From positions 62,001 through 126,000 of the forward strand of contig NZ_JPMI01000045.1 of assembly GCF_000733295.1 (NCBI RefSeq): a DNA stretch of 64,000 bases, read 5' to 3'. Made by a program: the position numbers and the translations under genes. Positions 16,931 to 26,529 of the stretch are shown here, one piece after another. How positions within the stretch are numbered: position 1 is the first letter of the stretch; each line of letters opens with the position of its first letter. This DNA is from Archangium violaceum Cb vi76 (lineage in GTDB: Bacteria; Myxococcota; Myxococcia; Myxococcales; Myxococcaceae). Under the pieces are notes generated by a model. It did no database searches. It saw only the letters and a list, made by a program, of their open reading frames with translations, and was not told where the DNA came from.

Positions 16931-17335
16931 ATGCGACTCAGCGTGACGACGGCGGTGTGCGTCTCCCTGCTGACAGCGGCCTGCGCGGCGGGGTGCTGGT
17001 ACCGCGCGGAGCAGCTGCGCTCGGAGGCGGACTGGCTGATGGAGCGGAGCAAGGCCCAGGCGAGCGAGTTCGCCCAGAGTTTCAACGACGCCCTGGCCAC
17101 CCAGCAGCTGGAGACGTTCGCCAGGCGCCGGGCGGTGCTGGAGCGGGCGCACCTGTGGCAGCGCGGCCAGGCGCTGGGCATCATGCTCACCGTGGCGGCG
17201 GGGACCTGCGCCTGGCTGCTGAGCCTGATGCGCCGCCTGGATGGCGAGCTGGAGGAGGCGAGCCAGGAGCTGGAGCAGGCGCGAGCCGCCGAGCCGGCCC
17301 CCCTGGGAGCCACCGTCCGGGCCTCGCGCTCCTAG
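16931..17335 (+). CDS. Small inner-membrane protein with two transmembrane helices
   Basis: 134 residues from the ATG at 16931, preceded by an excellent Shine-Dalgarno sequence (GGAGGGGCG). Hydrophobic helices lie at ~3-24 (LSVTTAVCVSLLTAACAAGC) and ~79-98 (ALGIMLTVAAGTCAWLLSLM), separated by a charged helical loop (~25-75, rich in Glu, Gln, Arg). A short coiled-coil-like tail (DGELEEASQELEQARAAE) follows. The loop between two such helices is most likely periplasmic. An earlier in-frame start would overlap rlmE. I do not recognise the family. Confidence 0.65.
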   Translation: MRLSVTTAVCVSLLTAACAAGCWYRAEQLRSEADWLMERSKAQASEFAQSFNDALATQQLETFARRRAVLERAHLWQRGQALGIMLTVAAGTCAWLLSLMRRLDGELEEASQELEQARAAEPAPLGATVRASRS

Positions 17336-17398
17336 AGGACTCGCGGCGCGAGGAGCACGCTGGTATGGACTCCTCCACCCCTGACCGGGAGGAAGGGC

Positions 17399-17686
17399 AT
17401 GCCGGGCTGCGCGCACTGCGGAGGCAAACTCGACATCGTGGGCAACCAGGTGGGGCGGAGGGACACCTGCCCCCATTGCGGCGAGGAGGTGCACTCGTGC
17501 CGCAACTGCCGCCACTTCGACGAGACGGTGGCCAAGCAGTGCAAGGAGCCCTTCGCCGAGGTGCCCTCGGACAAGGACGAAGCCAACTTCTGTGAGTTCT
17601 TCCAGGTTGGCGAGGGCGGCCTGCACGCCCGGGAGAACAAGGACGCGCTGCTGTCCGCCGCCGAGGCCCTCTTCAAGAAGAAGTGA
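17399..17686 (+). CDS. Zinc-ribbon protein, 95 aa
   Basis: 95 residues with three CxxC pairs (CAHC at 4-7, CPHC at 24-27, CRNC at 34-37) followed by HFDETVAKQC and NFCEFF. This pattern suggests one or two zinc sites in a rubredoxin-like knuckle fold. The ATG has GGGAGGAAGGGC just upstream. The last part (ENKDALLSAAEALFKKK) is a basic amphipathic helix. Proteins of this kind occur widely as uncharacterised zinc-binding proteins; no specific role can be assigned. Confidence 0.75.
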   Translation: MPGCAHCGGKLDIVGNQVGRRDTCPHCGEEVHSCRNCRHFDETVAKQCKEPFAEVPSDKDEANFCEFFQVGEGGLHARENKDALLSAAEALFKKK

Positions 17687-17868
17687 CGGACGCGCACCCG
17701 AGCGCTCCGTCCCGTGTGCGGCGAGCGGGCGGGAACACTTCCCGTCCCGGTCCTCCAACCAAATGTTCAGCAAAGAGCGGGAGCCCAGACGCGGCCAACT
17801 GGCTGAATCCTCGCGCCGCTGAACGGGACAGCGCGAGCGCCAGGCCACTCCCGCTCGCGGGGGACCGA

Positions 17869-20800
17869 ATGGCGCTGCATCCGACCAACGAGGGAGGCCA
17901 GGGCTCGCAGGAGATCCACCGCGGGCGCCGGTACGTCGTGTCCCGGGTATGGACGGGAGAGGGCGTCTCCCTGATCCTCAAGCAGGCCCGGCGGGGCTCC
18001 CTCGCCCCCACCAGCGCGGCGATGCTCCACCACGAGTTCGCGCTGCTGCGGGAGTTGGCGGATGGGAGCGTGACAGGTGTGGTGAGGCCACTGGCCCTGA
18101 AGGAGGTGGCCGAGAGCGTCACGCTCGTGCTCGAGGACGCCGGGCCCCGGGATCTACGGGAATGGCTGAAGCGCCACCCGGCCGAGCCCGACACCTTCCT
18201 CGAGCTGGCCCTCCAGCTGGTGAAGATCCTCGCGGAGCTCCATCAGCGCCACGTCATCCACCGGGATCTCAACCCCTCCAACATCATCCTCGCCGGGCAG
18301 GAGCTCCGCGTGACGCTGATCGACTTCGACATCGCCACGAAGGCCGCCGGGCTCGCCGATGCGGCGCGCCTCCTCGGAGAGCTCGAGCTGACGCTGCCCT
18401 ATATCTCGCCGGAGCAGACGGGGCGGATGGACCGCCTCGTGGATCACCGCTCGGACCTCTACTCCCTGGGCGCCACGTTCTACGAGATGCTCACGGGTCA
18501 GCCGCCGTTCACCTCGCCGGATCCCATGGAGCTCGTGCACGCCCATCTGGCGAGGCCTCCCCTTCCTCCGGTCCACGCCAACTCCAGGATTCCGGAGGCG
18601 CTCTCGGAGCTGGTGCTGAAGCTGCTCGCGAAGATGCCCGAGGAGCGCTACCAGAGCGCGGAGTCCCTCCTGGCCGATCTCCAGGAGCTGAGCAGACGGA
18701 AGCGGGCCTCGAGAAGACTCAAACCCCTGGAGCTCGGCCGGATGGATCTGTCCCGCCAGCTCCCCCTCCCGGAACGGCTCTACGGACGGGAGCGGGAGCT
18801 GGCGGAGCTCGGAGCCACCCTGGAGCGGGTCCAACGCGGTCCCAGTGAGTGCGTGGTGGTCGTGGGGGGGCCGGGCATCGGTAAATCGTCGCTCGTCCAC
18901 ACGCTGAGCCAGCGCCTCGGGCGCGCGGGCTGGTTCCTCTCCGGCAAGTGCGACCAGCTCCGGCGCAACGTGCCCTACGCGCCCCTGGTGAACGCCTTCC
19001 AGGGGCTGGTGCGCGAGCTGATGAACGAGCCGGCCCAGCTGCGCAACTCGTGGCGGCACCGGCTGCTGGAAGCCCTGGGGAGCCAGGGCGGCGTCATCCT
19101 CGAGGTCCTCCCGCAGTTGGAGCAGCTCCTCGGCCCCCAGCCGCCCGTGGCGGAGCTCGAGCCGGCCGAGGCCGAGAACCGCTTCCATCTGACCTTCCAG
19201 GCGTTCATCCGGGCCATGGCCTCACCCCAGGCGCCCCTCGTGCTCTTCCTGGATGACCTGCAGTGGGCCGATCCCGCCTCGCTCTCGCTCTTCCAGTGCC
19301 TGGCCCGGGACCCGGAGTCCCAGCACGTGCTGCTCGTGGGCGCCTGCCGGCCCGAGGCCACCGGGCCACAACAGCCCGTCGCCCGCACGCTCGCGGCCAT
19401 CCGCGAAAGAGGCGCGGCCCTCACGATTCTCGAGCTGTCTCCGCTGGACCTCGACGCGCTCACGGCCCTCTGCTGCGACACCCTGCGCCGCGGGCCCGGG
19501 CAGGTCCAGCCGCTGGCCGGGCTCGTGCAGCGGAAGACCGCGGGCAATCCCCTCTTCGTCACCCGCTTCCTGCGCTACCTCCACCAGTCCGGCCTGCTGC
19601 GCTTCGACGTCGAGCGCGGCACGTGGCAATGGGACCTCGCCCGGATGGAGCAGGTGGAGATGACCGAGAACGTGGTCGAGTTGATGATCACGACCATCCG
19701 CCGGCTCCCCGAGCGCACCCAGCGCCTCCTGAAGGTCGCGGCCTGCCTGGGCAACCGGGTGGATCTCCAGTTGCTCGCCACGTTGATGGGCATGTCCGTG
19801 GACGAGACGGCCACGGCCCTCTGGAGCACCCTCCAGGAGGGGCTGCTCGTCCTGGAACGCCCCGGCCTCTACCGTTTCGCGCACGACCGCATCCAACAGG
19901 CCGCGTACTCCCTGCTCGAGGAGGGCCAGAAGAAGCGGATCCACCTCGAGGCGGGACGCCTGCTGCGGAGCACCCGCGAACACGAGCTCGACGCGCGGAT
20001 CTTCGAGGTGGCCGACCAGCTCGAGCTGGGCGCGGAGCTGGTGACGGAAGAGACGGAGCGGCTGGAGCTGGCCCGGCTCAACCTCCAGGCCGGCCGCAAG
20101 GCCAAGGCCGCCTCGGCGTTCCGGTCCGCGCTGGGCTACCTGACCCGTGGTCTCGGCTTCCTTCCACCGGGCACCTGGCGGTCGAACCATGAGCTGACCT
20201 TTCGTCTTCATCGCGAGGCCGCGGAGTGCGCCTACCTCACGGGCGATCCGGAGCTCGCCGGGAAGCTCCTCACCTCCGCACTGGGCCAGGCCAGGTCCCG
20301 CTTCGAGAAGGCGGAGCTCTACATCCTCCGGCTGCTCACCTGCCTGGTGAAGCGGGACCACCAGGAGGCACTCCAGTCTGGAAAGGAAGGGCTGCGGTTG
20401 TTCGGCGTGGAGCTGCCGGAGAAGCCGGACCTCCCCCGGGCCTTCGCGGCCGAGCTGGCGGCGGTGAAGGAGAATCTGCGCGGCCGCTCGTTCGAGGAGC
20501 TCCTGGAAGCCCCCCAGATGAAGGAGCCGGAGCAGCTGGCCTGTGTGCGGATCCTCTCGGAAATCAGCACGGTCACCTTCTTCTTCGATCCCCTCCTGTT
20601 CGCCTTCATCAACCTCCGCGTCGTCAACCTCACCTTGAAACATGGCAACACGGTCTACTCCTCCACCTCGTATGTCATCCATGGCATGCGCCTGGGAGCG
20701 CTCCTGGGCGACTACGAGTCCGGCCATGCCTTCGGCCGCCTGGGAGTGGATCTCTGCCTGCGGTATGACGATCCACGGCAGCGGAGCAGGACGATCCTCA

Positions 20801-23592
20801 CGTTCGCGGTGAGCGTGAATCATTGGAGGGCCCCCCTCCGGACGGCCCTGCCCCTCTACCGTGAGGCCATCACCGCCGGGCTGGCGAGCGGCGATCTCCA
20901 GTTCGCCGGCTTCACCATCCCGGTGCAGGTGCACACGTTGTTCTCGATGGGGACGGCGTTCTCCCTCGTGCTCTCCGAGCTCGAGAGCGGCCTCACCTTC
21001 CTCGACAAGAGCAGTGTCCATCGGCTGGTCGACTCACTGCGCTGTCTTCGCCAGGCCCTCCGGTGCCTGCAGGACCAGACACGAGAGCGGGCCCGCTTCG
21101 AGGATGACGCGTTCGACGAGGCGGACTTCCTCGCCTCGAACCAGCGCATCGGCGCGACGATCACCCTGTACAGGATCCTGCGCCTCCAGGTGTCCTATCT
21201 GCTGGGCGACCTCGAGGACGCCCGGGAGATGTCCCGGGAGGCGGCGACGAGCCTCGACACCATGCCGGGCTGGTTCTTCGTCGCCGAGCACAATGTCTAC
21301 ACCTCGCTGGTCCTGGCGGCGTCCTGCACCACGGCCACGTCCGAGGAGCGGGCCCACCTGCTCGCGGGGATCGCCGCCCACCAGCACCAGCTCGGCCTCT
21401 GGGCGGAGAACTGCCCGGAGAACTTCCGCCACAAGTACGAGCTGATCAACGCCGAGGTCGCGCGTATCGAGGGACGGCACGTGGAGGCCCTGCGGCTCTA
21501 CGACAGCGCCATCGAGGGAGCCCATCGGGAGGGGTTCGTCCAGGACGAGGCCCTGGCCCAGGAGTTGGCGGGCCGCTACTTCCGGACGGCCGGCGGAAAA
21601 CGGCTCGCCCACGTCTATTTGAGGGCAGCCATCGAGGGCTATGCCCGCTGGGGCGCGCAGGCCAAGGTGTCCGCCCTGCAGGAGGAGTTCCCGGACCTGG
21701 AGTCCACCGAGCCGGTGGCCTGGAAGACCCCGGAGCGCCCCGCGGCGGGTGGCACCGTGGGGGGCGCGAGCCTCGACATGCTCAGCATCCTGAAGGCCGC
21801 GGACAGCCTGGTGAGCGAGGTGGTGTTGGACCGCCTGCTCGACAAGCTCATGGCGGTGTGCCTGGAGGCGGCGGGAGCTCAACGCGGAGCGCTCGTCCTC
21901 GGGGAGAAGGACACCTTGATGGTGCGAGCCCTGGGCGCGGTCTCCGAACCCGTCGCGCTGGGACGCACCCCCTTGAAGGAGTCGGATCAGGTCCCCATCA
22001 CGCTCATCGAGTACGCCTGCCACACGGGCGAATCCCTCGTCCTGGCCCATGCCGCCCGGCAGGGCGCGTTCGTCTCCGATCCCTATGTGGCCCGGCACGC
22101 CCTCAAGTCGGCCCTGGCCGTGCCCATCCAACGGCCCCCGAAGACGATTGGCGTGCTCTACCTGGAGAACAACCTCGCCACCCGGGCCTTCACCCCGGAG
22201 CGGGTCCGCGTGCTGCGGCTCCTGTCCTCGCAGATCGCCATCTCGCTGGAGAACAGCCAGTTGTTCGAACGGCTGCGCATCGAGGTCGAGGAGCGCAGAC
22301 GGGCGGAGCAGGCCGTCCGCTTCATCGCCGAGTGGAGCCTGACGTTGTCGGAGTCCCTGGACTTCGAGACGACGCTGACCAAGGTGGCCCGCTCGGTGGT
22401 GCCCTACCTGGCCGACTGGTGCGTGGTGGATGTCATCGAGAAGGACGGGAGGATCCGTCCGGTGACGATGGCGCACGTGGACCCCGCGAAGGAAGTCATC
22501 CTGCGCGAGCTCAACCGGGAATATCCCCACAACTGGATGACGCCCGAGCCGCTCGTCCGCGTGCTGAGGACGGGGCAGTCCGTGCTCTTCTCGGAGCTCG
22601 ACGACGCGCGGCTGCGAAGGAACAACCCCGCTCGCGAGGAGCACTTCTTCGAGCTGCTCCACGCCGTCGCGGTCCGGACGGGCATCATCGTTCCGCTCAT
22701 CGCCCGCGGAAAGACGCTCGGCGCCATCATGTTCGCCTCGGCGGCGCCGGGACGCAGGTACACGGAGGCGGAGCTGCACCTGGCTGAAGAGCTGGCACGC
22801 CGGGCCGCCGTCTGCATCGACAACGCCCGGCTGTACGGCGAGTCCCAGGACTCCATCCAACTGCGCGACAACTTCCTGTCCGTCGCCGCGCATGAGCTCT
22901 ACACCCCCATCACCGCGCTGCGCCTCTCCGTGCAGGGGCTCCTGCGGCGCTGCGGCTCCGAGCTGCCGGAACCCCTGACCCGGGGCATCCGGAGCGCCGA
23001 GGCCCAGACGCGCAAGCTGGCGAAGTTGATCGAGGAGCTGCTCGACGTCACGCGCATCCAGTCCGGACGCATCCACCTGCGTCTGGAGCAGGTGGCGCTG
23101 GCGGACGTGGTGCAGGACGTCATCGAGCGCATGGGGGAGACGATCTCCCGGGCGAACTGCCCCCTGTCCCTGCATTTTCACGGGGGCGTGGTGGGCCGGT
23201 GGGATCGCATCCGGCTGGAACAGGTGGCCACCAACCTGCTGTCCAATGCCCTCAAGTTCGGTGCCGGCAAGCCCATCGACATCACGCTCTCCCAGGAGGG
23301 AGACGTGGCGCGGCTCCAGGTCAGCGACCAGGGCATCGGCATCGAACCCGACCGCCTGCCGCATGTGTTCGAGCGGTTCGAGCGGGCGGTCTCGGTGGAG
23401 AACTACGGGGGACTCGGGCTGGGGCTCCACATCGTGCGGGAGATCGTCTCCGCGCTCGGAGGCACGGTGAGGGCGGACAGCCATCCGGGAAAAGGCACCA
23501 CCCTGACGGTGGAGCTGCCCTGCGCCGGGCCGCCCACCACCGGAACGGAGCACCGGGAATCCCAGGACATGGCTTCCGCCCCGAGTCATTAG
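17869..23592 (+). CDS. Trifunctional Ser/Thr kinase - AAA ATPase - GAF - histidine kinase
   Basis: 1907 residues from the ATG at 17869 (GGGGGA upstream); an in-frame extension to 17683 looks non-coding. Domain order: a Ser/Thr kinase (~20-290) with IHRDLNPSN (His131) and an unusual DFD in place of DFG, and no clear glycine loop; an orc1/AAA-type ATPase (~300-600) with Walker A GGPGIGKSS (~333) and Walker B LVLFLDDLQWAD (~460); a long helical TPR-like region (~600-1290); two GAF domains (~1305-1465 and ~1482-1655); a HisKA domain with AAHELYTPI (His1675); and a HATPase with NLLSNALKFG (~1789), DQGIGI and GLGLGLHIV. This architecture is known in cyanobacteria and myxobacteria. No transmembrane segment is present, so it is a cytoplasmic sensor. 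No receiver gene is next to it. Confidence 0.93.
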   Translation: MALHPTNEGGQGSQEIHRGRRYVVSRVWTGEGVSLILKQARRGSLAPTSAAMLHHEFALLRELADGSVTGVVRPLALKEVAESVTLVLEDAGPRDLREWLKRHPAEPDTFLELALQLVKILAELHQRHVIHRDLNPSNIILAGQELRVTLIDFDIATKAAGLADAARLLGELELTLPYISPEQTGRMDRLVDHRSDLYSLGATFYEMLTGQPPFTSPDPMELVHAHLARPPLPPVHANSRIPEALSELVLKLLAKMPEERYQSAESLLADLQELSRRKRASRRLKPLELGRMDLSRQLPLPERLYGRERELAELGATLERVQRGPSECVVVVGGPGIGKSSLVHTLSQRLGRAGWFLSGKCDQLRRNVPYAPLVNAFQGLVRELMNEPAQLRNSWRHRLLEALGSQGGVILEVLPQLEQLLGPQPPVAELEPAEAENRFHLTFQAFIRAMASPQAPLVLFLDDLQWADPASLSLFQCLARDPESQHVLLVGACRPEATGPQQPVARTLAAIRERGAALTILELSPLDLDALTALCCDTLRRGPGQVQPLAGLVQRKTAGNPLFVTRFLRYLHQSGLLRFDVERGTWQWDLARMEQVEMTENVVELMITTIRRLPERTQRLLKVAACLGNRVDLQLLATLMGMSVDETATALWSTLQEGLLVLERPGLYRFAHDRIQQAAYSLLEEGQKKRIHLEAGRLLRSTREHELDARIFEVADQLELGAELVTEETERLELARLNLQAGRKAKAASAFRSALGYLTRGLGFLPPGTWRSNHELTFRLHREAAECAYLTGDPELAGKLLTSALGQARSRFEKAELYILRLLTCLVKRDHQEALQSGKEGLRLFGVELPEKPDLPRAFAAELAAVKENLRGRSFEELLEAPQMKEPEQLACVRILSEISTVTFFFDPLLFAFINLRVVNLTLKHGNTVYSSTSYVIHGMRLGALLGDYESGHAFGRLGVDLCLRYDDPRQRSRTILTFAVSVNHWRAPLRTALPLYREAITAGLASGDLQFAGFTIPVQVHTLFSMGTAFSLVLSELESGLTFLDKSSVHRLVDSLRCLRQALRCLQDQTRERARFEDDAFDEADFLASNQRIGATITLYRILRLQVSYLLGDLEDAREMSREAATSLDTMPGWFFVAEHNVYTSLVLAASCTTATSEERAHLLAGIAAHQHQLGLWAENCPENFRHKYELINAEVARIEGRHVEALRLYDSAIEGAHREGFVQDEALAQELAGRYFRTAGGKRLAHVYLRAAIEGYARWGAQAKVSALQEEFPDLESTEPVAWKTPERPAAGGTVGGASLDMLSILKAADSLVSEVVLDRLLDKLMAVCLEAAGAQRGALVLGEKDTLMVRALGAVSEPVALGRTPLKESDQVPITLIEYACHTGESLVLAHAARQGAFVSDPYVARHALKSALAVPIQRPPKTIGVLYLENNLATRAFTPERVRVLRLLSSQIAISLENSQLFERLRIEVEERRRAEQAVRFIAEWSLTLSESLDFETTLTKVARSVVPYLADWCVVDVIEKDGRIRPVTMAHVDPAKEVILRELNREYPHNWMTPEPLVRVLRTGQSVLFSELDDARLRRNNPAREEHFFELLHAVAVRTGIIVPLIARGKTLGAIMFASAAPGRRYTEAELHLAEELARRAAVCIDNARLYGESQDSIQLRDNFLSVAAHELYTPITALRLSVQGLLRRCGSELPEPLTRGIRSAEAQTRKLAKLIEELLDVTRIQSGRIHLRLEQVALADVVQDVIERMGETISRANCPLSLHFHGGVVGRWDRIRLEQVATNLLSNALKFGAGKPIDITLSQEGDVARLQVSDQGIGIEPDRLPHVFERFERAVSVENYGGLGLGLHIVREIVSALGGTVRADSHPGKGTTLTVELPCAGPPTTGTEHRESQDMASAPSH

Positions 23593-24167
23593 CATTACAG
23601 TTATACTTTGAGCCGATAATTACTGCTGCGCAAGCCGGATGAAGGCCGAGCGAACCTGACGGTGAAGCTCTTCGACTGAATCAGGGAGTGCATTGCGCAT
23701 GTCGGCCGTCACCTAGCTGTTGCAGCCTTCCTCGGGATTGAGTTCCGGCGAAAGGAATAGGGCGTGCTCAATCGCATCACATCCGCCGGCCCGGCACTCG
23801 ATCTACCTGGGGAAAAGTGCCACATGCTCAAAGACATGGCCATGATCGCCGCCGGCCTCTCGCAACACGGACGATGCGCTGATGCATCATGCCCAGCCCC
23901 CATCTCGGATGCGCTGACGGCATCCCGGCGCCTACCCTCAACTGAAATGGTGTGGCGAACCAGCGTTGCATTCCCCGGGCTGCGGTGGAATCCGCGAGGA
24001 CTCCCTGAGGAAGCGGGTGTAGAACAGGCTCTTCTTGACTCCTGGCAGCACTACACAGTTTCCGGGCGCGGGGACCAAGCTTGGCTGACACCCAGCGAAG
24101 AGCGGAGGGTTGGCGTCTTTCGTCGTGTCGCGGCGAGCGACCATGAATTCAGATCGCTCGCTCCGGG
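23593..24167. other. 575-bp stretch without a convincing gene
   Basis: This gap has visibly lower GC than the flanks. Open frames exist on both strands (for example 23764-24315 plus and 23828-24091 minus), but none has a good ribosome site, a known motif or the third-position GC pattern of real genes here. I see no tRNA, repeat or clear terminator. It may be decayed DNA left by insertion or deletion, as it opens the accessory stretch that ends with the IS element. Confidence 0.5.
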
Positions 24168-24734
24168 TCAGACTGGCTCCTTTTCGTCGTCGGTATCATC
24201 AACCGCAGTCAGCAGTTCGAGGAGACGTTTCCGTGCACGGCAGAATGCCCTGTGCATATTCGGGTGCCACCTCGGGAGCACTTCTCCACGCTCCGCGGCT
24301 TCCAACCGGCGCTGAAATTCACGCAGGGCGGCGTTCTCCTGAGGAGTGAGACAGTCGGTGTACCTCTTCATGAGACACAACAACTGCTCGTCGAGAATCT
24401 TGCGAAGCTGGCGCTCGGTGTTGGCGAGCTCTTCGACTCTGGCTTCTTCGAGGAGAAGCGGGGTGATCCGCTCCACCCAGCTTGCATGACGCATGCGGTT
24501 ACCCGCACGCCCTCCCGCGAAATGTTTGGCGACGGTCTTCGCCCAGGTGCGAAAGCACCTCACACGCAGAGGGTCGACCATCCATTGCTCATAGAGCACG
24601 AGGCGAACATCTGCGAGGAAGTCCTCGTCCATGCGCCACAAGCGCATGATGCCTTTGATGCTGCGCTCCGCACCACTGGCGTTGAAGATTTCCAAGAATT
24701 CGTGCCACCGGCTCGTATCTGGAGCACCATTCAT
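24168..24734 (-). CDS. Divergent ECF sigma factor-like protein
   Basis: 188 residues. The first half resembles sigma region 2 (DVRLVLYEQWMVDPLRVRCF, then RTWAKTVAKHFAGGRAGNRM), and the C-terminal part resembles region 4 (CLTPQENAALREFQRRLEAA, then HRAFCRARKRLLELL) with the typical RARKRL ending. The similarity is weak, the usual helix-turn-helix is not clear, and the linker is long, so it may be a degenerate sigma or another helical protein. The tail is acidic (AVDDTDDEKEPV). There is no adjacent anti-sigma gene, and the upstream Shine-Dalgarno is weak. GC and codon use are lower than in neighbouring housekeeping genes, which fits acquired DNA. Confidence 0.45.
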   Translation of the reverse strand: MNGAPDTSRWHEFLEIFNASGAERSIKGIMRLWRMDEDFLADVRLVLYEQWMVDPLRVRCFRTWAKTVAKHFAGGRAGNRMRHASWVERITPLLLEEARVEELANTERQLRKILDEQLLCLMKRYTDCLTPQENAALREFQRRLEAAERGEVLPRWHPNMHRAFCRARKRLLELLTAVDDTDDEKEPV

Positions 24735-24964
24735 GACGCATGCCCTAGAGATGAAGCGATTGAAGACCAGGAGGAGGAACTCACGCCGAGCATCCCCGGG
24801 AAACTCCTGATGACTCCTATGGCAAACTCAACCCAGCAGCCATCGAGAAGTCCCGGGAAAAGGATCAGGTTCACGCCGAACTGCTCAGGATGAGCGCAGA
24901 CTCGGACTAGGTATTCGGAATGTGATTCATGACCACCTCCGCTTGGTGTCGTGCAGCAACTGGT

Positions 24965-25714
24965 TCAGTTTAAGGACGCCTTCTTGATGTTCTTGAGGTG
25001 CTCGCCGACCAGGGGCAGGTCCACTGATCTCGAGGCTTTTTGAAGCTGCTCTTGGGTGCACAGTTCAAAATCGAAATCCAGTGGCAGGAGCTGCTCCGAA
25101 AGAGCCATCTCAGGCCCGTGCGCCACGCCTGAAGCTTCGAGCGCTTCCTGCGCTTCGAGCAGCTTGTCCTCGAGCCTGCTGACAAAAGCCTCGGAGCACA
25201 CGAATTCTTCCAAGTCTGGATCTCCAAGGAGAGCCCACACCACCGCTGGATGTTTCGCGAGATCGTTGAAGGCCTGTTCGAAGATGATGCAGAACCGCGC
25301 GAGCTGCTCGTAATCCCCGAGACGTCCCACGGCAGCTGCCGCAATCAGCCAGGGACTGACGACCGTGGGGTCGAACCGCATGGCACGGACGGCCAGGAGG
25401 AAGGAGAGTTCATACTGGTTTTGCCTGAAGTAGCCAACAGCCAGGTTGGCGAGGGCAGCGCAGCGGTCCGTTCCATGCCGTGCAATGAGGAAGAGCCTGC
25501 GCAGGAGCCTCTCGCTCTCCTTGTATTTCTTGAGGTGCTGATAGGTGATCGCCACCAGCTTGAGCGTGATGTGATCGTTCTCCCATCCAGCCTGCGCCTG
25601 GAGCTGCTCCAGGGTTCCGGGTGTGGCGCGCTTGCCGAGCGTCGAACGCACGAACTCGCGCAATCGGGCATTCTTCGCGTCACTCGCAGGGAGCATGTAG
25701 ATGTTCAGCTCCAT
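24965..25714 (-). CDS. TPR-like helical repeat protein, unknown function
   Basis: 249 residues from the ATG at 25714, which follows a strong GGAGGAGGGATCCA site. Another ATG at 25747 also has GGGAGG upstream and would add a basic MPKHKERRRDP leader, so the start is not certain. The middle (~60-150) has TPR-like helix pairs (LKLVAITYQHLKKYKESERL and CAALANLAVGYFRQNQYELS). There is no signal peptide or catalytic motif. It lies on the same strand as the sigma-like gene 230 bp downstream, in a less GC-rich stretch. A chaperone or adaptor role is possible for such proteins, but nothing in the sequence points to a partner. Confidence 0.7.
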   Translation of the reverse strand: MELNIYMLPASDAKNARLREFVRSTLGKRATPGTLEQLQAQAGWENDHITLKLVAITYQHLKKYKESERLLRRLFLIARHGTDRCAALANLAVGYFRQNQYELSFLLAVRAMRFDPTVVSPWLIAAAAVGRLGDYEQLARFCIIFEQAFNDLAKHPAVVWALLGDPDLEEFVCSEAFVSRLEDKLLEAQEALEASGVAHGPEMALSEQLLPLDFDFELCTQEQLQKASRSVDLPLVGEHLKNIKKASLN

Positions 25715-25887
25715 TGGATCCCTCCTCCGTTCCTTGTGCTTAGGCATATTGAGCCTCCCTTCACAGTAGATGGAGCAACCAACGCGCTCGACTCGGACAT
25801 CCACTCCTTCCGCCCGAAAATTCGTGAGGAAGTACGGCACCTTGGAGCTCCAGGGTACCGAGTGTTGGAATGTGAATTTCGGGTGGA

Positions 25888-26142
25888 TTAACGGCCGCTC
25901 CCGTTCGGAGCCGCTGACGCCTCGTGGTGAATGGCGCATCCGCCACCGCCGTTCACCGTAAACGACGTCATGGCCAGGAAGGACAACAAGAGCGCGAGCA
26001 CATGCTCAGCCGCCGTGCTCCGCCCGCCCCAGTGCCGGGGCTTGTTGTTCTTCCTGGCCGACGCGTTCTTCCTGGCCGACGCGTTCTTCCGAGTCGACCT
26101 CTGTAGCTTGACCTTGCCCATCGTCCTCTTGATCTTGCGCAT
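25888..26142 (-). CDS. Small basic protein with tandem ASARKN repeats, doubtful
   Basis: 84 residues beginning MRKIKRTMGKVKLQRSTRK, then two ASARKN repeats from an 18-bp DNA tandem repeat, then a hydrophobic stretch (AAEHVLALLLSFLAMTSFTV). It has a fair Shine-Dalgarno site (GAGGGGAGCTGC). The basic N-terminal part suggests nucleic-acid or membrane-surface binding, but the composition could also come from low-complexity DNA. An opposite-strand frame of similar length exists. I keep it as possible only. Confidence 0.3.
   Translation of the reverse strand: MRKIKRTMGKVKLQRSTRKNASARKNASARKNNKPRHWGGRSTAAEHVLALLLSFLAMTSFTVNGGGGCAIHHEASAAPNGSGR
26047..26090. repeat. 18-bp tandem repeat, 2.4 copies
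   Basis: Unit GTTCTTCCTGGCCGACGC at 26047-26064 and 26065-26082, then a partial third copy (GTTCTTCC). On the minus strand it encodes the ASARKN repeats of the possible small basic protein. Confidence 0.85.
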
Positions 26143-26343
26143 TGCAGCTCCCCTCGTGGCCTCTACTCAGGAGGAGGGCCATGGCAGTGCAGCACAGACA
26201 TTCCCTCGGCGCTGAAACCGGAGAGACAGCGGGGGATGGTGCGGAAGACGCTGTGGAATGAGGGAAGTGTCGCGCACCCGGCAGTCAACTCCTTCCCGGG
26301 GCGCGTCGTCCGAGGTCGGATGCTCCCCATTCAAGGAGGCGCC

Positions 26344-26529
26344 ATGCCCCATCAGAGTACCCGTCCGGCGGACGACGTGCTGAGGGGGCTTGAGGACCAC
26401 CACTTTCAAGGACAGGTAGGGGATACACTACCCAGCGGAGCAGGCGAGAAGGCCGGGGAGCAGCACTGGGCTACTGCCAAGGGCATCTTTCAGGGACTAG
26501 TGGAGTGTCCGCGAAGTTTTTGGACATAG
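26344..26529 (+). pseudogene. Possible small gene cut by the IS630 insertion
   Basis: An ATG with a perfect AGGAGG site four bases upstream opens a frame of 61 codons beginning MPHQSTRPADDVLRGLEDHH. After codon ~51 the frame enters the IS left end (26500) and stops there. If the IS and one TA copy are removed, the frame stays open and runs antisense through the end of the caspase gene, so the original C terminus cannot be restored with confidence. There is no recognised family. Either a real gene was truncated by the insertion, or this is a chance frame with a good ribosome site. Confidence 0.3.

Noticed and set aside
17683-17868. N-terminal extension of the trifunctional kinase
   Set aside because: It overlaps the end of the zinc-ribbon gene and has Ser/Pro/Arg-rich composition unlike the rest; the ATG at 17869 has a better ribosome site.
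21034-23595. 853-codon frame antisense to the trifunctional kinase
   Set aside because: Shadow of the GAF and histidine kinase part; no recognisable domain.
23764-24315. Plus-strand frame of 183 codons in the gap after the giant kinase
   Set aside because: No family motif or good ribosome site, and it overlaps the sigma-like gene on the other strand.
26047-26090. Possible CRISPR or tandem-repeat array
   Set aside because: Direct 18-bp repeats without spacers, only 2.4 copies, no cas genes.
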